From the NCBI GenBank assembly GCA_903850915.1, contig CAINMV010000018.1:1-64000 (forward strand): a DNA stretch of 64,000 bases, given 5' to 3'. Each line of letters starts with the position of its first letter. Position 1 is the first letter of the stretch. The DNA comes from an uncultured Bacteroidota bacterium (GTDB taxonomy: Bacteria > Bacteroidota > Bacteroidia > UKL13-3). Under the pieces are notes generated by a model, which saw nothing but the letters and a program-made list of their open reading frames with translations, ran no database searches and was not told the DNA's origin. A program made the position numbers and the translations under genes. This document shows positions 26,196-35,415 of this stretch, in pieces.

Positions 26196-26888
26196 ATGCT
26201 TTCAAAAGACCCCAATTATCACAATACGTTTTCGATAGATAACGTTATTTTTGGGTTTGATGAAGGAGACTTGAAAATATTGTTGATTGAGCGGGCTGAG
26301 GAAGCATTTATCGGACAGATGGCATTGCCTGGAAATTTAGTGCTAGAGGATGAAGATCTTGACCATGGTGCAGCACGTATTTTATTTGAGCTTACCGGCT
26401 TACAAAACGCTCATTTAGAGCAACTTTATACCTTTGGTGATGTTAATCGACATCCGCTGGGTCGCGTTATTACAGTGGCGTATTATTCATTGATTCGCAT
26501 AAAATCTGACGACCTGAAACCACGTATTTCCTTTGCTAAGAGGGCATCTTGGGTTTCGGTATCTAAAATCCCGAAATTAGCTTTCGACCATAACAGAATT
26601 TTAGAAATAGCATTAGAAAGATTGCGCGGACAATTGCGCTATCGACCAGTAGGCTTCGAGTTGCTTCCTGAAAAATTTACTTTGTCGCAACTGCAAGGCT
26701 TGTATGAAAGTATACTGCAGATAGCAATTGACACCCGTAACTTTAGAAAGAAAATAATAGGTTTCGATTTTTTAGTTGAGTTAGGTGAAAAACAAAAAGA
26801 GGTTTCACATCGAGCAGCAAAGCTATATCGGTTTGACAAAAAGCGTTACCAAAGCCTTGTTAAATTGGGGTTTAATTTTGAATTATAG
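26196..26888 (+). CDS. Nudix-domain transcriptional regulator (NrtR/AraR-like)
   Basis: 230 residues: an N-terminal Nudix fold (about 10-140) followed by a winged-helix region (about 155-230, YRPVGFELLPEKFTLSQLQGLYESI then DFLVEL). This architecture belongs to regulators of the NrtR family, where the Nudix domain senses ADP-ribose or sugar derivatives. The Nudix box around GNLVLEDEDLDHGAARILFELTGL lacks the REUXEE glutamates, so hydrolysis is unlikely and sensing is probable. The regulon is unknown. It could control the upstream SDR-TspO-flavin reductase run. Confidence 0.82.
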   Translation: MLSKDPNYHNTFSIDNVIFGFDEGDLKILLIERAEEAFIGQMALPGNLVLEDEDLDHGAARILFELTGLQNAHLEQLYTFGDVNRHPLGRVITVAYYSLIRIKSDDLKPRISFAKRASWVSVSKIPKLAFDHNRILEIALERLRGQLRYRPVGFELLPEKFTLSQLQGLYESILQIAIDTRNFRKKIIGFDFLVELGEKQKEVSHRAAKLYRFDKKRYQSLVKLGFNFEL

Positions 26889-26905
26889 TTCGATATTTTA
26901 AACCA

Positions 26906-27823
26906 TTATCCCATGATTGAATTGATATATTCCAATTTTTTTTCTAAAGCCAAATCGCTATCAATCCAATTAATTATATATCCGTCGCGTTCCAACTTTC
27001 TAAACCAAGTCATTTGCCTTTTTGCATATTGAATAATTGCCGTTTCAAGTAATTCAATTGCTTTCTTTAAATCATAAAGTCCATAGATATATTCAGTTAT
27101 GATTCTATATTCTAAACCCAAATAAATCAAACGTTCTTTTGGTATACCTTGTTCTAGTAATAATTTAACCTCTTCTATCAAACCATCTTGAATACGCTGT
27201 TCTAATCTTTTTTTAATTTTAATATTTCGTTCCTCAACGGTTGATAATATACTGAATAAAATAGGTTTTAGTTTCGGATACGGTATTTTTTCGTGATGAT
27301 TTTGCGATTTCCACTTTGCGATTTCTAGCGCTCTTATTGTTCTTTTAATGGTAGAGGTATCAGCGGTTTTTATAATTTCTTCCGGAAACGACTTTAAATT
27401 TTGAATTAGCTTTTCATGTTCCATTTTTTCAAGCTCATCTCTTAGGTCTTCATCGTTAGGGATATTAATATTTTGAAATTCTTTAAGCACTAAGTCAAAA
27501 TAAAGTCCGTTACCACCACAAAGAATAGGGAGCCGATTTGTTGCTTGGCATTTATCGAAGGCGTGTATGTATTTTTTCACAAATTCATAACTATGAAAAT
27601 TTGTGTTTACCCCACATATGTCTATTAATTCATAAGGGATTGATTCGCCATTGATTGTATATTCGTTGAGGTCTTTACCTGTTCCGATATTTAAGCCAGT
27701 ATATACTTGTCGGGAGTCGAAGCTTAATACTGTTCCTTGCTTTTGTTGAGCTAAATGAGCTGCAAGCTTCGTTTTTCCTGAGGCTGTTGGGCCTAAAATT
27801 ATGATACTATTGAAGGTATTCAA
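26906..27823 (-). CDS. miaA: tRNA dimethylallyltransferase
   Basis: MiaA transfers the dimethylallyl group to N6 of A37 in tRNAs reading UNN codons. The N-terminal P-loop GPTASGKTKLA, DSRQVYTGLNIGTGK, LCGGNGLYFDLVLKEF and the C-terminal GLEYRIITEYIYG and KRQMTWFRKL are all in place over 305 residues. Its start overlaps by 4 bp the stop of a Mom-like acyltransferase gene, giving tight translational coupling that is not part of the usual miaA context. The 3' end converges with the Nudix regulator. Confidence 0.96.
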   Translation of the reverse strand: MNTFNSIIILGPTASGKTKLAAHLAQQKQGTVLSFDSRQVYTGLNIGTGKDLNEYTINGESIPYELIDICGVNTNFHSYEFVKKYIHAFDKCQATNRLPILCGGNGLYFDLVLKEFQNINIPNDEDLRDELEKMEHEKLIQNLKSFPEEIIKTADTSTIKRTIRALEIAKWKSQNHHEKIPYPKLKPILFSILSTVEERNIKIKKRLEQRIQDGLIEEVKLLLEQGIPKERLIYLGLEYRIITEYIYGLYDLKKAIELLETAIIQYAKRQMTWFRKLERDGYIINWIDSDLALEKKLEYINSIMG

Positions 27824-28494
27824 GAAATATTTTTAATTAGTTTGTAATTTAATTTTTCTATCGAAGTAATAGAATTATCTAGTATAAACCCTAGCGCATA
27901 ATATGCATTTGGTTTACCCCAGCTTCTGTCAACGTATGTCATAACATCTCCTGGTTCTTTTTCGTTTTCAAAGTAACGAAGGAGTTTACTTAATCCACCA
28001 ACAACAGTTGTATTGTTTTTGTTACAAAAGCGTATCAGCTCAAACGATTTTTTATTTTTTGGAAGCCGATTCATAGGACGCCCCTTACTGAAGCACGCTG
28101 TGGCTACCAAAGTTTCGTTGAGGTACAAACCATAATTATACTGTGAATTGGCATAACCCATTACATGGTTTTCATCAACAAAAAGACGTGCTGTATCTTT
28201 ATTTATTTTTTTTATTAAACACTTTCGTCCATGGATCCGCCTTGTAACGCCGATGAGCGAACAAAGTCGTGATTTCGAAGCTTCCTTGTTTTTATTCCAT
28301 AGCGCTTTTGTGATCACGTGTGAAAACTTTGCTGTGTTTTCTATGTTATTCTCAGCGTGTTCCAGAATTAGAATTTCTTTTTCTGCGTTTACTATTATAA
28401 CACTTGCGTTGTAGTTTATCGTCTTCCAAATCGTGGTCGGTTCGATTATTTTTATGAAAGATTGAACCTCTTCAAAAAAAGCGTTGGTTGACAT
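27820..28494 (-). CDS. Mom-like GNAT-fold acyltransferase family protein
   Basis: About 224 residues from the Met at 28494 (the frame is open to 28503). The C-terminal half has the pattern of the phage Mom-like group of GNAT-fold proteins: SFELIRFCNKNNTTVVGGLSKLLRYF, then GDVMTYVDRSWGKPNAYYALGF. Phage Mu Mom modifies adenine in DNA. The N-terminal half contains a basic motif (HGRKCLIKKINK). It sits directly before miaA with a 4-bp overlap. A role in nucleic acid modification follows from the family, not from direct evidence. It could also be a phage remnant captured beside miaA. Function uncertain. Confidence 0.65.
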   Translation of the reverse strand: MSTNAFFEEVQSFIKIIEPTTIWKTINYNASVIIVNAEKEILILEHAENNIENTAKFSHVITKALWNKNKEASKSRLCSLIGVTRRIHGRKCLIKKINKDTARLFVDENHVMGYANSQYNYGLYLNETLVATACFSKGRPMNRLPKNKKSFELIRFCNKNNTTVVGGLSKLLRYFENEKEPGDVMTYVDRSWGKPNAYYALGFILDNSITSIEKLNYKLIKNIS

Positions 28495-28589
28495 ATTGTG
28501 CAAAGAGAGTGTTTATTTTATTAGAAACCAATGAAAATTTCGTTTATAACTCCAAATCGAATGCAATATCTTGGAAGTAATTTCACAGC

Positions 28590-29744
28590 ATGACTTTCAA
28601 AGATTTTTTATCCCCGCTTAATGCGGAAGAGTTTGGAGGCAATTCAGGGTCTGTTAATTTATATCGCAATCAAATTTATAGGTATATTGATCAATTTCCT
28701 AATTTGGAGGATGTTGATATTGTGCTCCTGGGTGTAAATGAATTGCGAGATCGAAACAACAATTTTTTAACTCCAGGGATTAGCTTTTCTGCGGACGCCC
28801 TGAGACGACAATTTTATCGTCTTTACAAAGGAAATTATGATGTAAAGGTTGCGGATATTGGAAATATTAATGCAGGCAATAGCTTTAGTGATTCAGCATT
28901 TGCGTTTCAAGAAACGATGCAACAGTTATTGGTGCTTAAAAAAATAGTTTTGATTTTTGGCTCACACCAAGAAATGATTTTATCTCACTATAAAAGTTTT
29001 GAGAGCACAACAAAAGCATTAAATTTTACAATTTTAGACTCATTTCTTGATTTAAGTGAGCAAGAAAATCAAGAAAGCTATCTTACACGCATTATCAAGC
29101 ATTCGCCGGGTTATTTATTCAATATTAGTCATGTTGGCAGCCAGATGTATTTAAATGAACCAGGCGCTTCTAAACTAATGGATAACATGTTGTTTGATGT
29201 TTGTAGATTGGGAATAGTGAGGAAGTCGATTTCAGATATAGAGCCTATTTTCAGAAATTCAGATCTAGTTTGTGTAAATATGTCATGTATAAAACAAGCC
29301 GATTTTCCAGCACAGCTTAATGGTGGCGCTAATGGGCTTTTGAGTGAGGAAATATGTACTTTAATGCGTTATGCAGGACTTGGGAATACAGTTCGAAGCC
29401 TTGGCTTGTATGATTATATTAGTGATTTGGATACGGGAGAGCAAAGTGCGAAACTAGCAGCGCAAATGATATGGCATTTTATTGATGGATTTTATAATCG
29501 AATAGAAGAAAACCCATTGCAAAATGATAACGATTTTATTCGCTATCGGATTGCGCTTCACTCTGACAATTCTAATGAAATGGTATTTTATAAAAGTAAA
29601 ATTACAGAGCGATGGTTTTTAGAGGTTACTTCTAATTTTCATAACAACAGCTTTGTATTACCATGTTCTTATACTGATTATTTGTCAGCCGTGAATGGTG
29701 ATATTCCCGATCGTTGGATGAAGGCTACGCAAAAATTAATGTAA
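28590..29744 (+). CDS. degenerate arginase/formimidoylglutamase-fold protein
   Basis: 384 residues aligning to the ureohydrolase fold, as in the Bacteroidota proteins often labelled formimidoylglutamase. The N-terminus has DIVLLGVNELRDR. Where arginases have GGDHS there is FGSHQE. The DAHxD motif reads DSFLD, and the DxDxxDP motif reads NMSCIKQADFP. Most manganese ligands are therefore gone and hydrolase activity is unlikely. As I recall, the same loss is widespread in this Bacteroidota family, so this is not a local pseudogene. It is intact, so a structural or regulatory role is possible. Confidence 0.75.
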   Translation: MTFKDFLSPLNAEEFGGNSGSVNLYRNQIYRYIDQFPNLEDVDIVLLGVNELRDRNNNFLTPGISFSADALRRQFYRLYKGNYDVKVADIGNINAGNSFSDSAFAFQETMQQLLVLKKIVLIFGSHQEMILSHYKSFESTTKALNFTILDSFLDLSEQENQESYLTRIIKHSPGYLFNISHVGSQMYLNEPGASKLMDNMLFDVCRLGIVRKSISDIEPIFRNSDLVCVNMSCIKQADFPAQLNGGANGLLSEEICTLMRYAGLGNTVRSLGLYDYISDLDTGEQSAKLAAQMIWHFIDGFYNRIEENPLQNDNDFIRYRIALHSDNSNEMVFYKSKITERWFLEVTSNFHNNSFVLPCSYTDYLSAVNGDIPDRWMKATQKLM

Positions 29745-29830
29745 TGTTTTGAATTATTTGAACCGCTTGTTTGAAAATTTCTAACTAAAAACGATATCGT
29801 TATTCAAAATCAGCCATTGAACGCTAATTG

Positions 29831-30733
29831 TTATACAACAAAACAAACGCCAATTAAAAATAGTAACGTAAATAGCAATGCAAATAAGGCTGTTTTTTTC
29901 AATAATCCATCCAAGATTTGATGCGAAGGATTTTTAAATAAAGGTTTAAAAATCAAAACGGCAATAACTAGAGAAACACCAGTTAAAACTAATAAAAGTA
30001 AATTTTTATTGGTAAGTGCGTATAATGAATTAGCTATAAATGGAATGGAGATTAGCGCGGTATGATAAATTATACCACCTCTTCTTCCAATCCTTACAGG
30101 TATAGTAATTTTTCCGGTAACTCTATCATTATCGAGGTCACGTAAATTGTTTAGGTTAAGAACGGCGGTGCTCCAGGCTCCAATACTTATAGCCGGTAAA
30201 AAAACCGATAATGAAATAGAATTTAACAATAGAAAATAGGTCCCTACAGATGCGACTAGACCGAAAAAAACAAATACAAAGATATCGCCCAAACCCTTAT
30301 AGCCGTATGGGTTTTTACCCATAGTATATTTTATTGCGGCCACAATACACGCTAATCCAATAAAAAAGTATACAATGAAGGTTAAATTAATATTTTTGAA
30401 TGCAAAAAAAAGCAAGGTCGTACCCACAAATAGTGTTATGATTGACGTCATTACTATTGCTTTTTTCATTGCATTTTCTGTAATTGCTCCTGATAGAACA
30501 GCTCTTGTGGGTCCATTTCTATTTTCGTTATCAGCCCCATTTTTAAAATCTCCGTAGTCGTTGGCGAAGTTGCTGAGTATTTGTAATAGTAACGCTGTTA
30601 CAATAGCCAATAAAAACACAGTAAGGTTAAGTTTTATTGGGTTCTCATGATATGCCATTGCACCGCCAGTAATAATACCAGCTATACTTAAAGGTAGTGT
30701 TCTTAGGCGCATGGCCTCAATCCAGTTTTTCAT
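29831..30733 (-). CDS. menA: 1,4-dihydroxy-2-naphthoate polyprenyltransferase
   Basis: UbiA-superfamily integral membrane prenyltransferase that attaches the polyprenyl tail in menaquinone synthesis. I see the first Asp-rich motif NFANDYGDFKNGADNENRNGP (about 57-77) and the second NLNNLRDLDNDRVTGKIT (about 190-210), with about eight or nine membrane spans over 300 residues. It is the last gene of a menA-recF-purA run, 5 bp after recF. Confidence 0.95.
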   Translation of the reverse strand: MKNWIEAMRLRTLPLSIAGIITGGAMAYHENPIKLNLTVFLLAIVTALLLQILSNFANDYGDFKNGADNENRNGPTRAVLSGAITENAMKKAIVMTSIITLFVGTTLLFFAFKNINLTFIVYFFIGLACIVAAIKYTMGKNPYGYKGLGDIFVFVFFGLVASVGTYFLLLNSISLSVFLPAISIGAWSTAVLNLNNLRDLDNDRVTGKITIPVRIGRRGGIIYHTALISIPFIANSLYALTNKNLLLLVLTGVSLVIAVLIFKPLFKNPSHQILDGLLKKTALFALLFTLLFLIGVCFVV

Positions 30734-30738
30734 TATTG

Positions 30739-31797
30739 TTAAAGATTTATCTTGTGTTCGTTTTCAAAAATTTCTTCACTTGTATGCGTTGTAATTACTT
30801 GTCCAACCAAATCGCTCTTAAGCAGCTTGATAAGTGATTTACATCGTGTGTTATCCAACCTATCGAAAATATCATCTAACAATAATATTGGTTTTATTTT
30901 AATTTCTGCCTCTATATATTGTAATTGTGCTATACGAAGAGCCAAGAGTATTGTTTTTTGCTGACCTTGCGATGCCCATTTTTTAGCAGGTTGGTTGTTA
31001 AATAAAAGCTCCATATCGTCTTTATGTATGCCCGATGTTGAATAGCCTAATGCCATATCCCGCCTATAGTTTCGTGATGCCGCTATGAGATAGTCTACCT
31101 CCTTAAATTCACTATTGTAAATTAAATTTATAGGCTCGTTTTTGTTTGCTATGGCTACATAGTTCATTAGGAACAGCGGATAAATTGCGTTGAAAAAATG
31201 TATTCTTTTATCATGAACATATTTATTTAATGGGGCAATTTGTTCATCGTAAAGAAGCAATAATGAAGAATCAAATGTGTTGTTTTTTTCGAATAGTTTT
31301 AGCTGTGCATTGCGCTGTTCCATCATCTTATTATATTTCATTAATGAAACAAGATAAACCGCATCGGTTTGTGATAAGGTGCTGTCGATGAATTTTCTTC
31401 TTTCAATGCTACCGCCTGTTACAATAGCAGCATCAGATGGAGCATTTGTTATTAAAGGAAGCAATCCGATGTGTTCATTTATTTTTTCGTAAGCGATACT
31501 ATTTTTTTTTAATACCTTTTTTCCACCATCGGCATAGCCAAAAAAGATGTGCTCTTCATTTGCCTTTCGCATAAAACTGCCATTTAAAACAAAGTAATTT
31601 TCATTTTCCTTGATGTTTTGAACATCAATAGAATTAAAGTAGCTTTTAGTTAGGCAAAGGTAATTGATGGCATCAATCAGGTTAGTTTTCCCACAGCCAT
31701 TATTACCACAAATGGCATTCAGTTTTGGTAAAAAGATTATCTCTTTATCCTGATGACTTTTAAAATTAACTACATGCAGCTTGTTGATGTAAAGCAC
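30739..31797 (-). CDS. recF: DNA replication and repair protein RecF
   Basis: SMC-like ATPase that helps load RecA at gaps. The N-terminal Walker A is in AICGNNGCGKTNLIDAINYL, the ABC signature region is WASQGQQKTILLALRIAQ, and Walker B is PILLLDDIFDRLD. The 352-residue length is typical. It sits between purA and menA in a tight minus-strand run, away from the dnaA-dnaN context it has in many bacteria. Confidence 0.96.
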   Translation of the reverse strand: MLYINKLHVVNFKSHQDKEIIFLPKLNAICGNNGCGKTNLIDAINYLCLTKSYFNSIDVQNIKENENYFVLNGSFMRKANEEHIFFGYADGGKKVLKKNSIAYEKINEHIGLLPLITNAPSDAAIVTGGSIERRKFIDSTLSQTDAVYLVSLMKYNKMMEQRNAQLKLFEKNNTFDSSLLLLYDEQIAPLNKYVHDKRIHFFNAIYPLFLMNYVAIANKNEPINLIYNSEFKEVDYLIAASRNYRRDMALGYSTSGIHKDDMELLFNNQPAKKWASQGQQKTILLALRIAQLQYIEAEIKIKPILLLDDIFDRLDNTRCKSLIKLLKSDLVGQVITTHTSEEIFENEHKINL

Positions 31798-31816
31798 TTC
31801 AATGGCATCAAATAAA

Positions 31817-33061
31817 TTAACGGAACAAGGTGGCGCTTCGATCTGGCCCCAAGGAAACTATCTTTATTTTAGTATTTAATTTTTCTTCTAGGTAATCAAT
31901 ATAATTTACCAATGATGGCGGCAAATCTAGGCCTTTTTGAGACCATCCTGGAATTGTTTTTAGCACAGGTGTAATATGCACATCACAGAGGTCGTAAGGT
32001 ACTTCTGTAGTGCTTTTACCATCAATTTGGTAGGCCTCACAGGCGTATATTTCTTCGAATCCATTAAGCACATCTGCCTTTGTCATTACAAGTTTTGTAA
32101 TACCGTTAAGCATAATGGTATAGTTTAATTGTGGTAAATCAATCCAACCTGTTCTTCTTGGTCGGCCTGTTGTTGCGCCAAATTCGTGGCCTTTCTGACG
32201 AAGCAATTCTCCCATTTCATTTTCTAATTCCGTAGGGAAGGGGCCACTACCAACACGTGTACAATAGGCCTTAAAAATTCCATATACGTCACCAATATGT
32301 TTTGGTGCTATTCCCAAACCGGTGCAAACGCCAGATGACAATGTATTTGAAGAGGTTACAAAAGGATAAGTTCCGAAGTCGATGTCTAACATACTTCCTT
32401 GGGCGCCTTCTGCTAGTATTTTTTTGCCGTTTTTTAAAGCGTTATTAATATAGTATTCGCTTTCTATACAGGTAAAGGTCTTTATAAAATCAATGGCCTC
32501 AAACCATTCCTTTTCTATAGTAGAATTATCAAATTCAAAATTTAAGGATTTGATATATTCGTGGTGTCTGGCCTTTTGTACGTTATATTTTTCGTTAAAA
32601 CCAGCATTAAACATGTCGCCGATTCGCAGTCCGGCACGACCAACTTTATCTTGATAAGCAGGAGAAATTCCTCGTAACGTTGATCCAATTTTAGCTTCAC
32701 CTTTGGCTGCTTCACTTGCCGCATCCATTGTTCGATGTGATGGTAAAATAAGATGGGCTTTTTTACTTATGAGGAGTCTATTTTTAATATCGGGGCAAAG
32801 AGGAGTTATCTTCTCAATTTCTTTTTTTAATAAAATTGGATCAATCACTACACCATTTCCAATAATATTCACGCAATGCGATTGAAAAATCCCCGAAGGA
32901 ATAGTGTTAAGTACTACTTTGTGCCCATCAAATTCTAATGAGTGTCCAGCATTGGGTCCTCCTTGGAATCGTGCGATTATATCGTAATCAGGCGCTAAAA
33001 AATCTACGATTTTCCCTTTTCCCTCATCTCCCCATTGAAGTCCTAAAATTACATCTACCAT
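31817..33061 (-). CDS. purA: adenylosuccinate synthetase
   Basis: GTP-dependent ligase of IMP and aspartate, the first committed step to AMP. The N-terminal GLQWGDEGKGKIVDFL with the catalytic Asp and Lys, FQGGPNAGHS, the IMP-binding GSTLRGISPAYQDKVGR and TGRPRRTGWIDLPQL are intact, as is the guanine site near SLGPDR. Length 414. First gene of the purA-recF-menA run, following fur by 32 bp in the same direction. Confidence 0.97.
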   Translation of the reverse strand: MVDVILGLQWGDEGKGKIVDFLAPDYDIIARFQGGPNAGHSLEFDGHKVVLNTIPSGIFQSHCVNIIGNGVVIDPILLKKEIEKITPLCPDIKNRLLISKKAHLILPSHRTMDAASEAAKGEAKIGSTLRGISPAYQDKVGRAGLRIGDMFNAGFNEKYNVQKARHHEYIKSLNFEFDNSTIEKEWFEAIDFIKTFTCIESEYYINNALKNGKKILAEGAQGSMLDIDFGTYPFVTSSNTLSSGVCTGLGIAPKHIGDVYGIFKAYCTRVGSGPFPTELENEMGELLRQKGHEFGATTGRPRRTGWIDLPQLNYTIMLNGITKLVMTKADVLNGFEEIYACEAYQIDGKSTTEVPYDLCDVHITPVLKTIPGWSQKGLDLPPSLVNYIDYLEEKLNTKIKIVSLGPDRSATLFR

Positions 33062-33093
33062 ATATTATCTATCAATTTTTATAATTTCAAAAA

Positions 33094-33612
33094 TTAACGC
33101 CCTGTCTTTTCTAGGGTTGGTCTTTCTAATGTTTGTATTTCTACTTCGTGTTTATCGCAATGCATACAAACACCCTTTTCATTGAAATGTGGTTTTCCAT
33201 ACAAATTTAAAGCGTGTTGGGTGATATCAAACTTTAATATTTCGCCCATCATTTGCTGAATTTGTTGAATTCTAGGGTCACAGAATTCTATTACTTGATT
33301 GCAACGATTGCATATTAGATGATCGTGTTGTTTATTTCCTACAGAAGGCTCAAACTGTGCAATGTTTTTTCCGAATTGATGTTTTGTGACCAAGTCGCAG
33401 GCTAGCAATAAGTCTAGCGTGTTATAAACAGTAGCGCGACTAACCCGATATTTTTTGTTTTTCATTTGCAAGAACAACTGTTCAACATCGAAGTGGCTTT
33501 TACGCGCATAAATTTCTTCCAGAATGGCATACCTTTCTGGTGTTTTACGGTGTGCATTTTTAGTGAGGAATTCAGTAAAAATTTGCTTTACCTTTTCTTG
33601 TATAGCAGTCAT
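33094..33612 (-). CDS. Fur family transcriptional regulator
   Basis: Metal-dependent repressor of the Fur/PerR/Zur family. It has an N-terminal winged helix ([15 protein letters not shown] and [14 protein letters not shown]) and a C-terminal dimerisation domain with [15 protein letters not shown] and a final GVCMHCDKH. The two CxxC pairs would bind structural zinc. From the Met at 33612 the product is 172 residues; the frame is open six codons further. Whether it responds to iron, peroxide or zinc cannot be told by eye. It precedes purA by 32 bp on the same strand. Confidence 0.93.
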   Translation of the reverse strand: MTAIQEKVKQIFTEFLTKNAHRKTPERYAILEEIYARKSHFDVEQLFLQMKNKKYRVSRATVYNTLDLLLACDLVTKHQFGKNIAQFEPSVGNKQHDHLICNRCNQVIEFCDPRIQQIQQMMGEILKFDITQHALNLYGKPHFNEKGVCMHCDKHEVEIQTLERPTLEKTGR

Positions 33613-33706
33613 AGTTGAAATAAAAAACAAAGTGGGAAATTAGCAGTAAACGTTCAAACGCAGAAATCTATTTATTCACCTTCATTTCATGGATATAGTA
33701 ATAAGC

Positions 33707-35122
33707 TTAAATCATACTGATTTTAATCATATTTGCTATTCCTTGCTCATTTAGAGGCATACTTCCGGTGTTAATTACCACGTCGCCATTGGTAACAAAA
33801 CCATGATCAATCAATATCTGTTGAACGTCTTTTATCGTGTCGTCGGTGCTTTCGAAACGATTATATGTAAAAGCGCTAACACCCCAACATAGGCTAAGCT
33901 GATTGATAATACTTTGTCTATCGCTAAAAATGTAGATTTCTGCATGCGGTCGAAAACTACTTAACTTAAAGGCTGTATATCCGCTACGAGTCATGCCTAT
34001 CATAGCTTTTGCGTCCACATCTTCAGCAATTTTGCAGGCGTTATAGCAAAGCGCGTCACTCAAGAAAGAAGGTGAATGTTTTTGAGGGATTAAATCGCGG
34101 GTATAAATTACCGCTTCTTTTTCTACCTCATCACATATTTTACGCATGGTTTTCACCACGAGTACCGGGTATTTGCCTACCGCAGTTTCACCACTTAACA
34201 TTACCGCGTCTGTGCCATCGTAAACGGCATTTGCAACATCGGTAATTTCACTTCTGTTTGGTTGCGTTTTATCAATCATACTTTCCATCATTTGCGTAGC
34301 TACTATAACAGGCTTTGCTCTATGAATACATTTGCGTATGATGCTTTTTTGAATGAAAGGTATTTTTTCCATTGGAACCTCAACACCAAGATCTCCACGG
34401 GCAACCATAATACCGTCGCTTTCACGAATAATCTCCGTGATGTTTTCTACAGCTTCTGGCATTTCTATTTTAGCAATTATTTTAATAAACGAACCCTTCG
34501 CGTTGATGATTTCTCTCAACTCTTGTATATCGCTCGGTTTTCTTACAAAAGATAACGCGATCCAATCTACTTTTTGGTCGATGGCAAAAAGTATATCTTC
34601 GTGGTCTTTAGGCGTGATGCAAGGCAAAGATATTTTAGTGTTCGGTAAATTAATTCCTTTATTTGAACTAAGAACCCCACCAATTACAAATTCTGCTTTT
34701 ACAGTTCCATTTTCATTCACTTCAACCACGCGAGTCACCAGCTTCCCATCATCTAGCATAATATGTTCACCGGGTTTTACATCTTTATGAAGATTAGGAT
34801 ATGATAGGTACACTTTTTCTTTATTGCCCAACACCTTTTCTCCGACGAACGTAATTATATCTCCTTCGATAAAGACGACACCATCGTTTTCCATCTTCCC
34901 AACCCGAAGTTTAGGGCCCTGTATGTCGGCTAATATGGCGATGTTTAATGTGTTTTCTTTATTTATTTCGCGAATCCAATTCATGATTTGCAACTTTTCT
35001 TCGTGCAGTCCATGGGAGAAATTTAGTCGGAACACATTAACACCAGCATTTACAAGCTGAAACAACATTTCCTTTGTGTTACAAGATGGGCCAACAGTGG
35101 CTATAATTTTAGTTTTACTCAT
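33707..35122 (-). CDS. pyk: pyruvate kinase
   Basis: Last enzyme of glycolysis: PEP plus ADP to pyruvate plus ATP. The N-terminus KTKIIATVGPSC, FRLNFSHG, LADIQGPKLRVGK, the active-site IIAKIEMPEAVENI and the cation site VARGDLGVEVPMEKIP are intact. The allosteric C-terminal domain (MTRSGYTAFKLSSFRP) is present. I chose the Met at 35122, directly before SKTKIIATVGPS; the frame opens at 35134. 471 residues. Confidence 0.97.
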   Translation of the reverse strand: MSKTKIIATVGPSCNTKEMLFQLVNAGVNVFRLNFSHGLHEEKLQIMNWIREINKENTLNIAILADIQGPKLRVGKMENDGVVFIEGDIITFVGEKVLGNKEKVYLSYPNLHKDVKPGEHIMLDDGKLVTRVVEVNENGTVKAEFVIGGVLSSNKGINLPNTKISLPCITPKDHEDILFAIDQKVDWIALSFVRKPSDIQELREIINAKGSFIKIIAKIEMPEAVENITEIIRESDGIMVARGDLGVEVPMEKIPFIQKSIIRKCIHRAKPVIVATQMMESMIDKTQPNRSEITDVANAVYDGTDAVMLSGETAVGKYPVLVVKTMRKICDEVEKEAVIYTRDLIPQKHSPSFLSDALCYNACKIAEDVDAKAMIGMTRSGYTAFKLSSFRPHAEIYIFSDRQSIINQLSLCWGVSAFTYNRFESTDDTIKDVQQILIDHGFVTNGDVVINTGSMPLNEQGIANMIKISMI

Positions 35123-35386
35123 GTGAATGATCAATTAAGTCTGAAAAAATCAAGCTTCAAATATACTCATAATGGCAGTTGTTTTTGTTAAAAAGTAGTG
35201 ATACACTTTAAATAAAGATTAATTTTTTAACACCTTCGTTTTTTCTCCTTCAGTATTTTTTTGTAAATTATTTCTCATATATCGAATTTGCTAAGACATT
35301 GGAACTAGTTTTGCATTAGCGAATAATAACTGCTTTAAAATGATGTGAAATGAAAGTATTAAAACGAATCCAATTCATAAAAATTG

Positions 35387-35394
35387 TAGTTTTG
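35387..35394 (+). promoter_or_regulatory. possible -7 element upstream of hldD
   Basis: TAGTTTTG matches TAnnTTTG and lies 21 bp before the hldD ATG. No TTG is seen at the expected -33 distance. A second match, TAGTTTTG at 35306-35313, lies farther upstream in the same 281-bp gap, which shows nothing else that I recognise. Confidence 0.35.
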
Positions 35395-35415
35395 AAGTCA
35401 TAAATTGAATTAATC

